Origin: Chloroflexota bacterium
Lineage (GTDB): Bacteria; Chloroflexota; Anaerolineae; Anaerolineales; Anaerolineaceae
Length of the DNA stretch: 64,000 nt
Direction of reading: 5' to 3'
Assembly: GCA_012522475.1 (NCBI GenBank)
Contig: JAAYKH010000002.1
Location: 1-64,000 of the forward strand
This document shows positions 35,816 through 45,179 of this stretch, piece by piece (positions within the stretch are counted from its first letter, which is position 1; each line of letters opens with the position of its first letter). Position numbers and translations under genes: made by a program. A model generated the notes under the pieces. It did not search any database and was not told the origin of the DNA. It saw only the letters and a program-made list of their open reading frames with translations.

Positions 35816-35934
35816 AAAAACAGGGCTCTATGATGGACAAAATGATGATGGCCAATTTGAAAAGGCCAGGGTAAATTTTAGAATTTCTGAGATTTTGCCC
35901 GAGTTAGACTGCTTAAAAATCATTATCCAAGTGG

Positions 35935-35940
35935 TATACT
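35935..35940 (+). promoter_or_regulatory. Possible -10 box for the pdh operon
   Basis: TATACT at 35935-35940 lies about 80 bases before the pdhA start, in AT-rich DNA after the ppdK terminator. No convincing -35 is found at 16-18 bases, so this is a weak call; an activator-dependent promoter is possible. Confidence 0.3.
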
Positions 35941-36021
35941 TTAAACAACTTTAAATGCTGGAAAAAGATGCTCTTCATCTGAAAAGCAATTATTCATTCA
36001 TGTTATGAAGGGATGAAAACT

Positions 36022-37035
36022 ATGAAGAAAAAGGACTATTTTGATCTGTACCGAGAGATGGTCGTGATCCGCCGCATCGAAGAGCGCTCTGCTGAGTTGT
36101 ATCAAAAGGGCAAGATCGGCGGTTTTTTGCATCTCTATATCGGCCAGGAAGCGGTATGTACCGGGATTTGCTCGGTAAAAAAACCGCAGGATCGGATTAT
36201 CACCACTTATCGTGATCACGGCTGGGCGATTAGCGCAGGAATTGACCCAAAAGCTGTCATGGCTGAACTTTTAGGCAAGGTTGATGGCTGTTCGGAGGGG
36301 AAGGGCGGTTCAATGCATATGGCTGATGTGGAGAAAAACTTTTGGGGTGGACATGCTATTGTCGGCGCCCACATCCCGATTGCGGCGGGTATGGCATTGG
36401 GTGATGTTTACCTGGGCAATGAAGATGCGGTTACGATCTGCATGTTTGGTGATGGCGCCACGAACATTGGTTTTTTTCACGAAGGATTGAACCTGAGCCA
36501 GGTGTGGAATTTGCCCGTGCTATGGGTGTGTGAGAACAATCAATACGGTATGGGTACAGCGGTTGACCGAGCTTCTGCAGTTTCTGAGATCCGTCAAAAG
36601 GCAGAAGGCTACGGCATGCGCAATGAACGTATCGATGGCATGGATTTGATGTCGGTACAGGACGAGGTCGCCGGTATTTTAGAGACCATCCGCGGTGGCG
36701 GCGGCCCATACTTGCTGGAAATTATGACTTATCGTTATCGTGGCCATTCCATGGGAGACCCTGAACGCTACAGAGAAAAAGATGAGGTCAGGAAATGGGA
36801 AGCTGAGGATCCTATCGGCATTTTCCGCAAGTATTTAATGGATAATAGCATTGCAACAGAAAAAGAACTTGACGATCAGGATGTAGAAGCCGAGAGGATT
36901 ACTCAGGAAGCGGTTGATTTTGCAGAAGCAAGTCCTGAACCCGGTGACGAAACCTTGTTTGAACACATCTATTTTGAACCTACTCCGATTGAGTATCGGA
37001 GCTACGCCTTGAAAAAGAAAAGCGAGGGTAAATAA
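36022..37035 (+). CDS. pdhA: Pyruvate dehydrogenase E1 component, alpha subunit
   Basis: E1alpha binds thiamine diphosphate and decarboxylates pyruvate with E1beta. The 337-residue protein has FLHLYIGQEAVCTG, GKGGSMHM, the ThDP motif GDGATNIGFFHEGLNLS through ENN, and TYRYRGHSMGDPERYR with the phosphorylation-loop-like segment. The start is ATG at 36022, since SD AAGGG fits it better than the ATG at 36013. It heads a three-gene operon E1alpha-E1beta-E2. Related enzymes act on branched-chain 2-oxo acids or acetoin, so the substrate is inferred. Confidence 0.9.
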   Translation: MKKKDYFDLYREMVVIRRIEERSAELYQKGKIGGFLHLYIGQEAVCTGICSVKKPQDRIITTYRDHGWAISAGIDPKAVMAELLGKVDGCSEGKGGSMHMADVEKNFWGGHAIVGAHIPIAAGMALGDVYLGNEDAVTICMFGDGATNIGFFHEGLNLSQVWNLPVLWVCENNQYGMGTAVDRASAVSEIRQKAEGYGMRNERIDGMDLMSVQDEVAGILETIRGGGGPYLLEIMTYRYRGHSMGDPERYREKDEVRKWEAEDPIGIFRKYLMDNSIATEKELDDQDVEAERITQEAVDFAEASPEPGDETLFEHIYFEPTPIEYRSYALKKKSEGK

Positions 37036-37036
37036 A

Positions 37037-38017
37037 ATGGCACGAATGACCATGCGTGAAGCGATATCAAAAGCATTATGGGAAGAAATGGAACGTGATG
37101 AACGTGTGTTCATTATGGGGGAAGAAGTTGGTGTATGGGGTGGTACGTATGCTGTTACCAAAGGTTTCTATGATCGATTTGGCGAAAAACGTGTGCGTGA
37201 TACCCCCATTGCAGAATCTGCAATTGTCGGGGGTGCCATTGGTGCGGCCATGATGGGGGCGCGTCCGATCGCTGAACTGATGACAATCAATTTCGCTTTT
37301 GTGGCCATGGATCATATTGTCAATGAGGCGGCTAAACTGCACTACATGTTCGCAGGCCAATTCAAACTACCTATGGTCATCCGCACTGTCAGCGGCGCGG
37401 GGCGCCAGCTGGGTGCGACCCATTCACAGACGCCGGATGCCATCTTTGCGCATTTCCCCGGATTAAAAGTGGTTTCCCCGGGAACACCGGCGGACGCAAA
37501 AGGCTTGTTGAAAAGTGCGATCCGCAGCGATGACCCAGTGCTGTTTATTGAAAATGCAACGCTCTACCAGGTAAAGGGCGAGGTGCCTGAGGATAAAGAC
37601 TACCTTGAGCCGTTGGGCAAGTCGAAGGTACAGCGTGAAGGTGATGATGTGACCATCGTCGCTTATTCAAAAATGGTACCGCCTGCCCTGGAGGCTGCAG
37701 AACGGCTCTCGGCTGAGGGCATTGAAGTCGAAGTGGTTGACTTGCGCTCGTTGCGTCCGCTGGATATGGATCCGGTGATCGCGTCATTCAAACGTACCAA
37801 CCGGGCTGTGATCGTGGAAGAAGGATGGCGCTCGTATGGCGTGGGTTCTGAGGTTTCGGCCAGGATCTATGAACTGGCATTTGATTATGTTGACGCCCCG
37901 GTAAAACGGGTGGCTCAGGCAGAAGTGCCATTGCCTTATAATGCTCGGTTAGAGCAACTGGCGCTGCCACAAATTGAGGATATTTACGAGGCTGTGAAGG
38001 AGGTGCTCCATGGCTAA
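37037..38017 (+). CDS. pdhB: Pyruvate dehydrogenase E1 component, beta subunit
   Basis: The 326-residue transketolase-like subunit contains VFIMGEEVGVWGGTYAVTKG, RVRDTPIAESAIVGGAIGAA, HSQTPDAIFAHFPGLKVVSP and VVDLRSLRPLD, all usual for E1beta. The N-terminal EEVG motif helps hold ThDP. It begins one base after the pdhA stop and overlaps pdhC by 8 bases, so the three subunits are probably made together. Confidence 0.93.
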   Translation: MARMTMREAISKALWEEMERDERVFIMGEEVGVWGGTYAVTKGFYDRFGEKRVRDTPIAESAIVGGAIGAAMMGARPIAELMTINFAFVAMDHIVNEAAKLHYMFAGQFKLPMVIRTVSGAGRQLGATHSQTPDAIFAHFPGLKVVSPGTPADAKGLLKSAIRSDDPVLFIENATLYQVKGEVPEDKDYLEPLGKSKVQREGDDVTIVAYSKMVPPALEAAERLSAEGIEVEVVDLRSLRPLDMDPVIASFKRTNRAVIVEEGWRSYGVGSEVSARIYELAFDYVDAPVKRVAQAEVPLPYNARLEQLALPQIEDIYEAVKEVLHG

Positions 38018-39314
38018 ACTGGTGACGATGCCAAAATTGGGCTTTGATATGGCAGAGGGTACTTTAGTGCGCTGGATTAAAGCTGAAGGCGACCCGGTTG
38101 AAAAAGGTGATGTCATTGCAGAAATCGAAACTGACAAGGCGACCGTTGAGGTTGAATCCGAGTATCAGGGCGTGATGTTCCGCCACCTGGCAAATGAAGG
38201 CGCTGAGTTGCCCGTCAACGTGCCCATCGCCTTGATGGCTGAGGTGGGTGAGGAACCAACGGATGAGGCGATCAAAGCCTTGCTGGGGGAGGCTGGAGTA
38301 AGTGAGCTTGAAAAACCTGTTGCCAAGGATGAGAAACCTGAACAAGCAGCCCCAATAACAGGTGAAAAGCCAGTTGAGGAAGATGATGTAATAAAAGAAA
38401 CAACGCTGGCGGGCGGAAAACGGTCATCACCACTGGCACGACGGATGGCCACCGATCATGAGATTGCACTGAGCGAGCTGGACGGCAGCGGCCCCAGGGG
38501 CAGGATTGTCAAACAGGATATTGAAAAATACCTGGAAGGCTTGCGTGCTGAGGGGCGAGAAGCGGAGGTAGAGACCATTGAGAAAGCCTTGCAACCTTTG
38601 CCTGCTTTTACAGTCGGCGTGATACCCGATGATGAGGTGATTGCGACGAGTCGTTTGCGTCAGGCCATCAGCCGGCGTATGCAGGGTTCATTTATGAATT
38701 TCCCGCACTTTTATCTAACCCGCACCTATAAGACTGATGCGCTGGCGAAATTACGCAAGGAACTCAACCAGTTTTTGCCTGATGCGGATAAGCTTTCTGT
38801 GAATGATTTCATCCTCAAAGCCGTGGCGCTGGCGCTGCGCCAGTATCCGAACCTGAACACTTCGATCGAAGACGACAGCCATGTTCGGCGCCATGGGCAT
38901 GTGAATGTTGGCGTGGCTGTGTCGGTTGAAGGTGGTTTGTTAACCGTGGTTTGTAAGGATGCAGATCAGAAACCCCTGCGCTTGATTGCACGCGAAGTGC
39001 GCGAGATGGCAGATCGAGCGCGAGAGCGTAAGGTGAAGCCCGAAGATATTGAAGGATCAACGTTCTCAGTGAGTAATTTGGGGATGTTTGGCATCGAAGA
39101 ATTTTCTGCCATTATCAACCCGCCTGAAGCTGCCATCCTTGCTGTCAGCGCTGTGCAAGATGTGCCTGCCGTGGAGGAGGGCGAAGTGGTAATCGCTTCG
39201 CGGATGAAGGCGACGCTTTCTGCCGATCATCGTGTGACGGATGGCGCAGAAGCGGCTAAGTTTATGGCGGTGCTGGCGGAGTACCTGGAAGAACCGTTGA
39301 AATTGCTACTGTAA
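38010..39314 (+). CDS. pdhC: Dihydrolipoamide acetyltransferase (E2)
   Basis: E2 moves the acetyl group from E1 to CoA. The 434-residue protein has one lipoyl domain (residues 1-80; lipoylated Lys in EIETDKATVEVES), a Pro/Ala/Glu linker, a peripheral-subunit-binding domain (about 132-170, SSPLARRMATDHEIAL to GRIVKQDIEKYL), and a C-terminal catalytic acyltransferase domain with ADHRVTDGAEAAKF (HxxxDG active site). A strong SD, AAGGAGGT, lies inside pdhB. The E3 (lpd) gene of the complex is not in this window. Confidence 0.94.
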   Translation: MAKLVTMPKLGFDMAEGTLVRWIKAEGDPVEKGDVIAEIETDKATVEVESEYQGVMFRHLANEGAELPVNVPIALMAEVGEEPTDEAIKALLGEAGVSELEKPVAKDEKPEQAAPITGEKPVEEDDVIKETTLAGGKRSSPLARRMATDHEIALSELDGSGPRGRIVKQDIEKYLEGLRAEGREAEVETIEKALQPLPAFTVGVIPDDEVIATSRLRQAISRRMQGSFMNFPHFYLTRTYKTDALAKLRKELNQFLPDADKLSVNDFILKAVALALRQYPNLNTSIEDDSHVRRHGHVNVGVAVSVEGGLLTVVCKDADQKPLRLIAREVREMADRARERKVKPEDIEGSTFSVSNLGMFGIEEFSAIINPPEAAILAVSAVQDVPAVEEGEVVIASRMKATLSADHRVTDGAEAAKFMAVLAEYLEEPLKLLL

Positions 39315-39331
39315 ACTTTTCTTTTGTAAAC

Positions 39332-39366
39332 CAGCCCACAGGGTTAGACCTTGTGGGCTGATTTTA
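39332..39366 (+). terminator. Terminator after the pdh operon
   Basis: A 9-bp stem CAGCCCACA / TGTGGGCTG (39332-39340 with 39352-39360) is followed by ATTTTATT. It is an intrinsic terminator 18 bases after the pdhC stop. Confidence 0.8.
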
Positions 39367-39468
39367 TTAATGGTGGGGACACGGTGTGCAAGCCTGCTAT
39401 AATATTGATAGTCTTATCTGAATACTTTATTAAACCAGGGTTTCTTTGTGACCAGAGGAGAGCAATTG

Positions 39469-40302
39469 ATGAAACATCAAACAGGTACCTTTAGCGGCGT
39501 ACGTAATTTATCCATCTATCACCAGTCCTGGATTCCAGAAGGTGAAATCAAAGCAGTTGTTCTAGTTGTGCATGGTTTGGGCGAACACAGCGGTCGGTAT
39601 GACAATGTTGTCAATTATTTGGTACCAAGAGGATATGCAGTTTACGGTTTAGATCACATCGGGCACGGTAAATCCGGAGGCGATCGGGAATTTGTCAGGT
39701 CATTTGAAGACTATACGGATACGCTGACTACTTTTTACAATCTGGTCAAGGGCTGGCACCCCGAAACCCCCATCTTCTTGCTGGGACACAGCATGGGTGG
39801 CTTGATCGTGACGTATTACTTATTAGACCATTCAGCAGGCTTTCAGGGCAGTATTATTTCAGCACCAGCGATCACCGTGCCTGAGGACATTACCCAGGGA
39901 ACGATGACTGCAGCAAAATTTCTTTCAAAAATCGCACCTAAAATGGGTATGATGCAACTGGACGCCAACGATATTTCCCGCGACCCCGAGGTCGTCCGGG
40001 TTTACGTAAACGACCCCCTGGTGTTTACTGGTAAGACGCCGGTGCGTTTGATGGCGGAAATGCTGAAGGCAATGATCAGAGTCAATGCTGAAATGGAGAA
40101 AATATCACTGCCGCTACTGTTTCTGCATGGCAGTGAGGATAAGCTGGCGCCAGTAATTGGGTCAGAAAACCTCAATCTGCGCGCCGGGTCAGGTGATAAG
40201 ACTTTGAAAATCTATGAGGGTTTGTTCCATGAGGTGTTCAACGAACCCGAGCACGAACAGGTGTTGGAGGATGTAGCTGCCTGGTTGGATGCACATTTGT
40301 AA
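39469..40302 (+). CDS. Monoacylglycerol lipase-like alpha/beta hydrolase
   Basis: The 277-residue protein resembles serine aminopeptidase S33 / monoacylglycerol lipases: VVLVVHGLGEHSGRYDNVVNYL, the DHIGHGKSGGDR motif, the nucleophile elbow LLGHSMGGLI, acid in LFLHGSEDKLAP and the catalytic His in YEGLFHEVFNE. It has no signal peptide, so it is probably cytoplasmic and may act on monoacylglycerols or lysophospholipids. The start is ATG at 39469 with SD AGAGGAG; a GTG at 39448 is an alternative. Confidence 0.9.
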   Translation: MKHQTGTFSGVRNLSIYHQSWIPEGEIKAVVLVVHGLGEHSGRYDNVVNYLVPRGYAVYGLDHIGHGKSGGDREFVRSFEDYTDTLTTFYNLVKGWHPETPIFLLGHSMGGLIVTYYLLDHSAGFQGSIISAPAITVPEDITQGTMTAAKFLSKIAPKMGMMQLDANDISRDPEVVRVYVNDPLVFTGKTPVRLMAEMLKAMIRVNAEMEKISLPLLFLHGSEDKLAPVIGSENLNLRAGSGDKTLKIYEGLFHEVFNEPEHEQVLEDVAAWLDAHL

Positions 40303-40356
40303 GTTGTTGAAAGTGCGTTGATTGGAAAAAGCCTAGCTTCAATTTTTGTTGCTGGT

Positions 40357-42786
40357 TTATCGCTCTTCAGGTTGGTCGTATAACCAGCCATAGATATAGT
40401 GAATCTCGTTGATCAGACGGATATAATTGCGCGTTTCTTCAATGCGTACAATTTCAAGGAACAGGTCGGGGTCTTCGAAGGGGGTCAGGTCTTTCCAGAT
40501 CAGTGTATTTCCGGGCCCACCATTATAGGCTGCCAGCATGGCGAAAATATCTCCTTCGAAAAGATAACGTTGTTGTTTGAGATAATTAGCGCCAAAAGCG
40601 GTGCTGACGGAAGGGCGATCGAGGTCATCAACGGTGTAGTTTTCAGGCCAACCCAGATTTTTCGCCAGCTGAGCGCCAGTGGCTGGCATGATCTGCATCA
40701 GCCCGCGTGCGCCAGCGCTTGAGCGGATGAAACCCTCGTAAGAACTTTCCTGGCGAATCATCGAGAGCAATAAGAGGGGAGAAATGTCCTCAGCGCGGGC
40801 CGCGGGTTGCACCCAATCGAGGAAATACGCACCAAAACGTATCCGTGAAAAATATTCCGGCCCCAACAGAGCCTCGCCGCGTTCTAACCCGGCCAGACGC
40901 AAGAGCTGAGTGCTGGCCGCCAGGGCAGAGCGGTAAAGGCCAATCTCAATCAGGGCGGGAATTAAGCGAAAGGTCTGGGCGGGATCTTCAGCATATTCGA
41001 TACGTATTGAGTCGAATTCTGCTTTCCCAACATGGTAGTCACCCAAAGCCCAATACTCCAAGCCGCGCTGGAAACGAGGATCGTAAGCCAACATACCGGG
41101 GCTTTCCAGGTTGATCTCGGGCGAGATTTCGAAGGTCGTACGCAACCATGATTCTGCTTCCAGGCGGTAGGGGCTTAAATCGGGGTCGAGTTCATAACGC
41201 AGGGGTTCGGACAAAGGCTCTTGACCGATTAGCAGGTCTTCAGCGCGAATAGAGTAATGCCCAAATGGATTCGTGGTTTGGGCAATTTTCCAGCTGTCCA
41301 ATGCCTTGGCGACCTCACCCTGCGCTTCCTGGCATTTGCCGATCCACAGGTAGGTTGCTGCCAAGTTGGAAGGCTCTGCTGTCAGAACCAGGGCACGCGA
41401 GAAGAGCGTCTGGGCTTCAGCCCAAAGGCCCAAGCGAACCAGGGTAATACCGGCGAAATAAGTGGATGGGAAGGTCTGGTTCGACGCTGGATATTCAGCG
41501 GCTACCCGCGCCCAGGTTTCAGAGGCTTCTGGCAGCATCCCCCCCCGTTCGTAAGCACGGCCTGCCCGAAAGAGAAAATCGGGCGCTTCGGGCGTTTCAG
41601 GGCGCTGGGCAACAAAATCCAAAGAGCATTGGGCTGCTGCGGGGTGATCGTCGAGGTAGGCCCACAGGGTGAATTCAATAGCTTCCCAAGCGTCGACATA
41701 ATAGGTACTGGTGGGATGTGCCTCGATTAGTTCCTCCCACAGGGCGATGGCGGCACGCTGATTTTCCTCGCCATCCAGAGCCCGCGTCGAAAGGCCCTGA
41801 TAGTAAAGGGCAGCGTCTGCCAGAGATTCTGGCGCTTCATCCAGGTAGCGATCGAAGGCCTCAATGGCCAGGACGTGATTGCCAACATAATAATTGACGA
41901 GGCCGCGATCAAATTCATTGACGGGCATCTGTGCATTCACCAGGGTAACAAGGGCGGTGTAAGCATCATAGGCAAAAGGAAACTGGTGAACCGATTCCCT
42001 AAAAATTTCATAGGCTTGTTCATTTTCGTTTTGCGCCAGAAGAATCTGGCCGATGAGCAGCGCCATTTGGGCCTTCGTATAGTCATTACTGGCATTGACG
42101 TAAATATCTTTGTAGAGCGACAAAGCAGTTTCATCGTCACCGCTGGATTGGTAGGCTTGTGCGAGTTTGACAGCTTGAGCGTCCGTGCCACCGCCAGGGT
42201 CGGTCAGGAAGGCCTGCTGATAACTGTCGATTGCTGCGGGATAATTTCCGAGTGTGTTAAATAAATCGCCGCGCAGTTCGTGTAAGCGTGCGTCAATCAG
42301 ACCAGGCCGTAAAGTCAGATAAGATTGGTAGGCAGCCAGGGCCTCATCATAGCGTTCAAGACGGGTATAAATTTGCCCGAGCATATACTGGGCACGGGCG
42401 GAGGTAACTACATCTGTTGTTAAGGCTGCCTGGCGGAAATAATTCAAAGCAGTGCTGATTTCATCCTGATTAAAATAGGCCTGACCGTGCCCAAATTGTG
42501 CCTGGGCGATTACTTCGCCGTCATTACTGTGGTTGATGGCATTCTGGAAGACGGTGATTGCCGCTTCGTAATCTCCGGCAAAGAGGGCGTGATCACCTTC
42601 GGAGACCAATAATTCAGGGGGCAGCGATGGGGATTCTGTTGGTTCAGGGGCTTGATTTTCAGTTGCGATGAACGTTGGAAGGGTGGGGGAGGAGGTATCC
42701 GCATGAGGAGACTCTGTTGGACGATGGCAGGCAACAAGCGAGAGCATCAGTACGATGACCAGAGTGATTTTAAAGGTTTTGTGCAT
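40357..42786 (-). CDS. Lipoprotein lytic transglycosylase with TPR repeats
   Basis: The 809-residue protein starts with a lipoprotein signal (lipobox LSLVAC), a Thr/Pro-rich linker, about ten TPR-like helical repeats (residues about 60-560; for example EGDHALFAGDYEAAITVFQN), and a C-terminal SLT domain. The SLT domain shows the catalytic Glu in SMIRQESSYEG, the SSAGARGLMQIMPATG motif and AAYNGGPGN. It resembles Slt70 architecture. It should cleave peptidoglycan strands outside the membrane of this monoderm cell, with the TPR part forming a superhelix. It is monocistronic. Confidence 0.93.
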   Translation of the reverse strand: MHKTFKITLVIVLMLSLVACHRPTESPHADTSSPTLPTFIATENQAPEPTESPSLPPELLVSEGDHALFAGDYEAAITVFQNAINHSNDGEVIAQAQFGHGQAYFNQDEISTALNYFRQAALTTDVVTSARAQYMLGQIYTRLERYDEALAAYQSYLTLRPGLIDARLHELRGDLFNTLGNYPAAIDSYQQAFLTDPGGGTDAQAVKLAQAYQSSGDDETALSLYKDIYVNASNDYTKAQMALLIGQILLAQNENEQAYEIFRESVHQFPFAYDAYTALVTLVNAQMPVNEFDRGLVNYYVGNHVLAIEAFDRYLDEAPESLADAALYYQGLSTRALDGEENQRAAIALWEELIEAHPTSTYYVDAWEAIEFTLWAYLDDHPAAAQCSLDFVAQRPETPEAPDFLFRAGRAYERGGMLPEASETWARVAAEYPASNQTFPSTYFAGITLVRLGLWAEAQTLFSRALVLTAEPSNLAATYLWIGKCQEAQGEVAKALDSWKIAQTTNPFGHYSIRAEDLLIGQEPLSEPLRYELDPDLSPYRLEAESWLRTTFEISPEINLESPGMLAYDPRFQRGLEYWALGDYHVGKAEFDSIRIEYAEDPAQTFRLIPALIEIGLYRSALAASTQLLRLAGLERGEALLGPEYFSRIRFGAYFLDWVQPAARAEDISPLLLLSMIRQESSYEGFIRSSAGARGLMQIMPATGAQLAKNLGWPENYTVDDLDRPSVSTAFGANYLKQQRYLFEGDIFAMLAAYNGGPGNTLIWKDLTPFEDPDLFLEIVRIEETRNYIRLINEIHYIYGWLYDQPEER

Positions 42787-42949
42787 GGTTAAAGTTTAAC
42801 ACAAGGGCTGATTTATGGAGCAAGACATATTTTAGGGTGGCTTAGTGAATGAGGAATATAAAAGAGCGTATTTTGAACCGGGTATTTAACCCCTTTGAGT
42901 GTGTACCGCCTGGCGATTGCTGTGCTGTTAATTTTAATTACAGTACGGT

Positions 42950-42973
42950 AAAACAACCCGTTCGGATTGTTTT
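42950..42973 (-). terminator. Terminator after deoC
   Basis: On the minus strand AAAACAATCCG, a 2-base loop and CGGGTTGTTTT pair over 11 positions with one G-T wobble, and the stem ends in a T-rich run. It lies about 40 bases past the deoC stop. The remaining 42787-43013 holds nothing else recognisable. Confidence 0.6.
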
Positions 42974-43013
42974 GTTCCAATTGCCACAGGATAAGGCGGC
43001 GGGCTTTTCTGGA

Positions 43014-43754
43014 TCAGTACGTATCAGGGCTGGGGTTCGATGGTAGTGGGTGCTCATCTGCCTGGACAAGCTTGCCCCCAGCACTGGTGCCCAGGCGATT
43101 TGCTCCGGCTGTGATCAGTTGTTTGGCGTCTTCAGCAGTGCGGATGCCCCCAGCGGCTTTGACGCCCATTTCAGAGCCAACAACCTGGCGCATCAGGGCC
43201 ACATCATGAACGGTTGCACCGCCGCTGGAAAAGCCGGTCGACGTTTTTACAAAATCTGCGCCGGCCTGTTTGGCGATCTGGCAGGCGAGGATTTTCTCAT
43301 CATCAGTGAGTAGAGCAGTCTCGATGATCACTTTAACCAGGGCACCTGCAGCATGAACGGCTGCCACAACGGCTGAGATATCACGGGCGACCAGTTCAGT
43401 ATGCCCATCTTTTAATGCCCCGATATTGATGACCATGTCGATCTCGGTAGCGCCGTTTTTAAGGGCATTTTTCGCCTCGAAGACTTTCGTTTCGGTGGTA
43501 TTGGCACCCAGAGGAAAGCCAATGGTTGTACACACCTCTACGTCTGTGTCAGACAGGAGCTCTGCACATTTTTTTACATGGACGGGGTTGACGCAAACCG
43601 AGGCGAAATGAAATTTTCGGGCTTCCAAACAGAGTAGAGTGATCATCTCCACCGTGGCGTCAGGTTTGAGCAAGGTGTGATCGATCATCTTGGCAAGGGA
43701 TTGACGATCAGAGGCCAAAATTGGTTGCTCGGTTGAATTTTTATCTGAATTCAT
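43014..43754 (-). CDS. deoC: Deoxyribose-phosphate aldolase
   Basis: DeoC splits deoxyribose 5-phosphate into glyceraldehyde 3-phosphate and acetaldehyde in deoxynucleoside breakdown. The 246-residue TIM-barrel protein has [43 protein letters not shown] and [11 protein letters not shown] with the Schiff-base lysine, then [13 protein letters not shown] with the second active-site lysine. The start is ATG at 43754 with SD AGGATG; a GTG two codons earlier is possible. It is alone on its strand. Confidence 0.96.
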   Translation of the reverse strand: MNSDKNSTEQPILASDRQSLAKMIDHTLLKPDATVEMITLLCLEARKFHFASVCVNPVHVKKCAELLSDTDVEVCTTIGFPLGANTTETKVFEAKNALKNGATEIDMVINIGALKDGHTELVARDISAVVAAVHAAGALVKVIIETALLTDDEKILACQIAKQAGADFVKTSTGFSSGGATVHDVALMRQVVGSEMGVKAAGGIRTAEDAKQLITAGANRLGTSAGGKLVQADEHPLPSNPSPDTY

Positions 43755-44024
43755 GGTCACATCCTATTTTTAAAGTGAGTTGTTTTCAAAACCGTGGTTA
43801 TTAAAACGTCCTTGCTGCTGCTGATGCTTTTGTATTGTACCAAAATTTAAACACTAAGGTTGAAATGAAGCCCATCCCGCATTTATTATAATAAGCAACG
43901 TGTGAAGATAAAAGCCGATTGGAGCCCACCTGAACTTTAACATTAATGATTTTTTCCCTTATCCCTTTTCTAAAGATAAACAATAGATTTGCATGTTTTT
44001 TAGTTATTGATACTATAATAAGAG

Positions 44025-44126
44025 TATAATCATGGTGTCAAGAATGACGTGTTTACGATGTAAACCGACAATGTGGTGGTTTGGCGCCCGCATGGGCGTC
44101 TTTTAATGAGTAAGGGAAAGTAGACG
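44025..44126 (+). promoter_or_regulatory. mtnA leader with a terminator-like hairpin
   Basis: A TATAAT (44025-44030; another at 44014-44019) marks a likely promoter. The leader then holds a perfect hairpin GTTTAC-GAT-GTAAAC (44051-44065) and a GC-rich hairpin (44083-44100, GGCGCCC / GGGCGTC) followed by TTTTAA. SD AAGGG lies at 44113-44117. No plus-strand gene lies upstream, so the terminator-like stem can act only on mtnA transcripts. Attenuation is therefore plausible. I cannot match it to a known SAM or SAH riboswitch. Confidence 0.5.
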
Positions 44127-45170
44127 ATGAGAACGATTGCCTGGAACGACGATCACAACACGATCGAAATGATTGACCAAAGAATCCTCCCGCGTGAACT
44201 TGTGATCCTTTCTTATAACGATTATCGTGCTGTTGCTGATGCCATTCGAGATATGGTCATCCGGGGGGCCCCGGCGATTGGCGCTGCAGCAGCCTTTGGT
44301 ATGGCGATGGCGGCTTACCAATCTGATGCGGAATCCATGCAAGCATTGCTGGCAGATCTAGAATCTGCTGGTGAATTTCTCAACCTGGCACGCCCGACAG
44401 CGGTTAACCTCTCATGGGCAGTCAAGCGTATGCTTGATGCCGCGCAGGCGTTTAAAGGCACCTTCGCGGAATTGCGAGCCAAATTGTTGCAATTAGCCAA
44501 GGATATCGCTGACGAGGATGTTGAAATCAATAAACGGCTGGCGACCTTTGGCGCTGAGTTGATTGAGGATGGCGACCATATCATTCATCACTGTAATACC
44601 GGCGCGTTGGCTACGGTGGACTGGGGTACAGCACTGGGTGTGATTCGCATGGCCCATGAACAGGGTAAGCGTATCCATGTGTATGTGGATGAAACTCGAC
44701 CCCGCTTGCAGGGAGCACGCCTGACAGCCTGGGAATTAGAACAATATGGGATCCCTTACGATATTATCACCGATAATTCAGCAGGCTATTTGATGCGAAA
44801 AAACATGGTGCAAAAAGTTATTTTCGGAGCAGACCGGGTGGCCGCGAACGGTGATGCTGCCAACAAAATTGGCACTTATATGTTGGCCCTGGCGGCTTAT
44901 GATAATGGCATTCCCGCGTATTGTGCCTTTCCGGTATCGACGATTGATTTTGATCTTCCCCGGGGCGAATTGATCCCGATTGAAGAACGAGATCAGTCAG
45001 AAGTGCTGGAGTTGACCCTGATGGGTGAACCTGTTGCGCCTGAAGAGGCAACTGCGCGCAATTTTGCGTTTGATGTGACACCAAACCGCTTAATTTCTGG
45101 TTGGGTGACGGAAAAGGGCGTGATTTACCCGCCCTTCAACAGCAATATACTGTCAGCGATGAAAGAGTGA
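44127..45170 (+). CDS. mtnA: S-methyl-5-thioribose-1-phosphate isomerase
   Basis: MtnA isomerises MTR-1-P to MTRu-1-P in methionine salvage. The 347-residue protein of the eIF2B-like fold has MVIRGAPAIGAAAAFGM, the catalytic cysteine in HHCNTGALATVD, DETRPRLQGARLT, and the catalytic Asp in FGADRVAANGD. ANKIGTY follows in the usual order. Related ribose-1,5-bisphosphate isomerases are shorter. It is the first gene of an operon with a PfkB kinase and ahcY. Confidence 0.95.
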   Translation: MRTIAWNDDHNTIEMIDQRILPRELVILSYNDYRAVADAIRDMVIRGAPAIGAAAAFGMAMAAYQSDAESMQALLADLESAGEFLNLARPTAVNLSWAVKRMLDAAQAFKGTFAELRAKLLQLAKDIADEDVEINKRLATFGAELIEDGDHIIHHCNTGALATVDWGTALGVIRMAHEQGKRIHVYVDETRPRLQGARLTAWELEQYGIPYDIITDNSAGYLMRKNMVQKVIFGADRVAANGDAANKIGTYMLALAAYDNGIPAYCAFPVSTIDFDLPRGELIPIEERDQSEVLELTLMGEPVAPEEATARNFAFDVTPNRLISGWVTEKGVIYPPFNSNILSAMKE

Positions 45171-45179
45171 GGAAAACCT

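Noticed and set aside
44025-44126. Calling a SAM or SAH riboswitch in the mtnA leader
   Set aside because: The length and visible stems do not match the conserved cores I know; only a generic attenuator-like hairpin can be supported.
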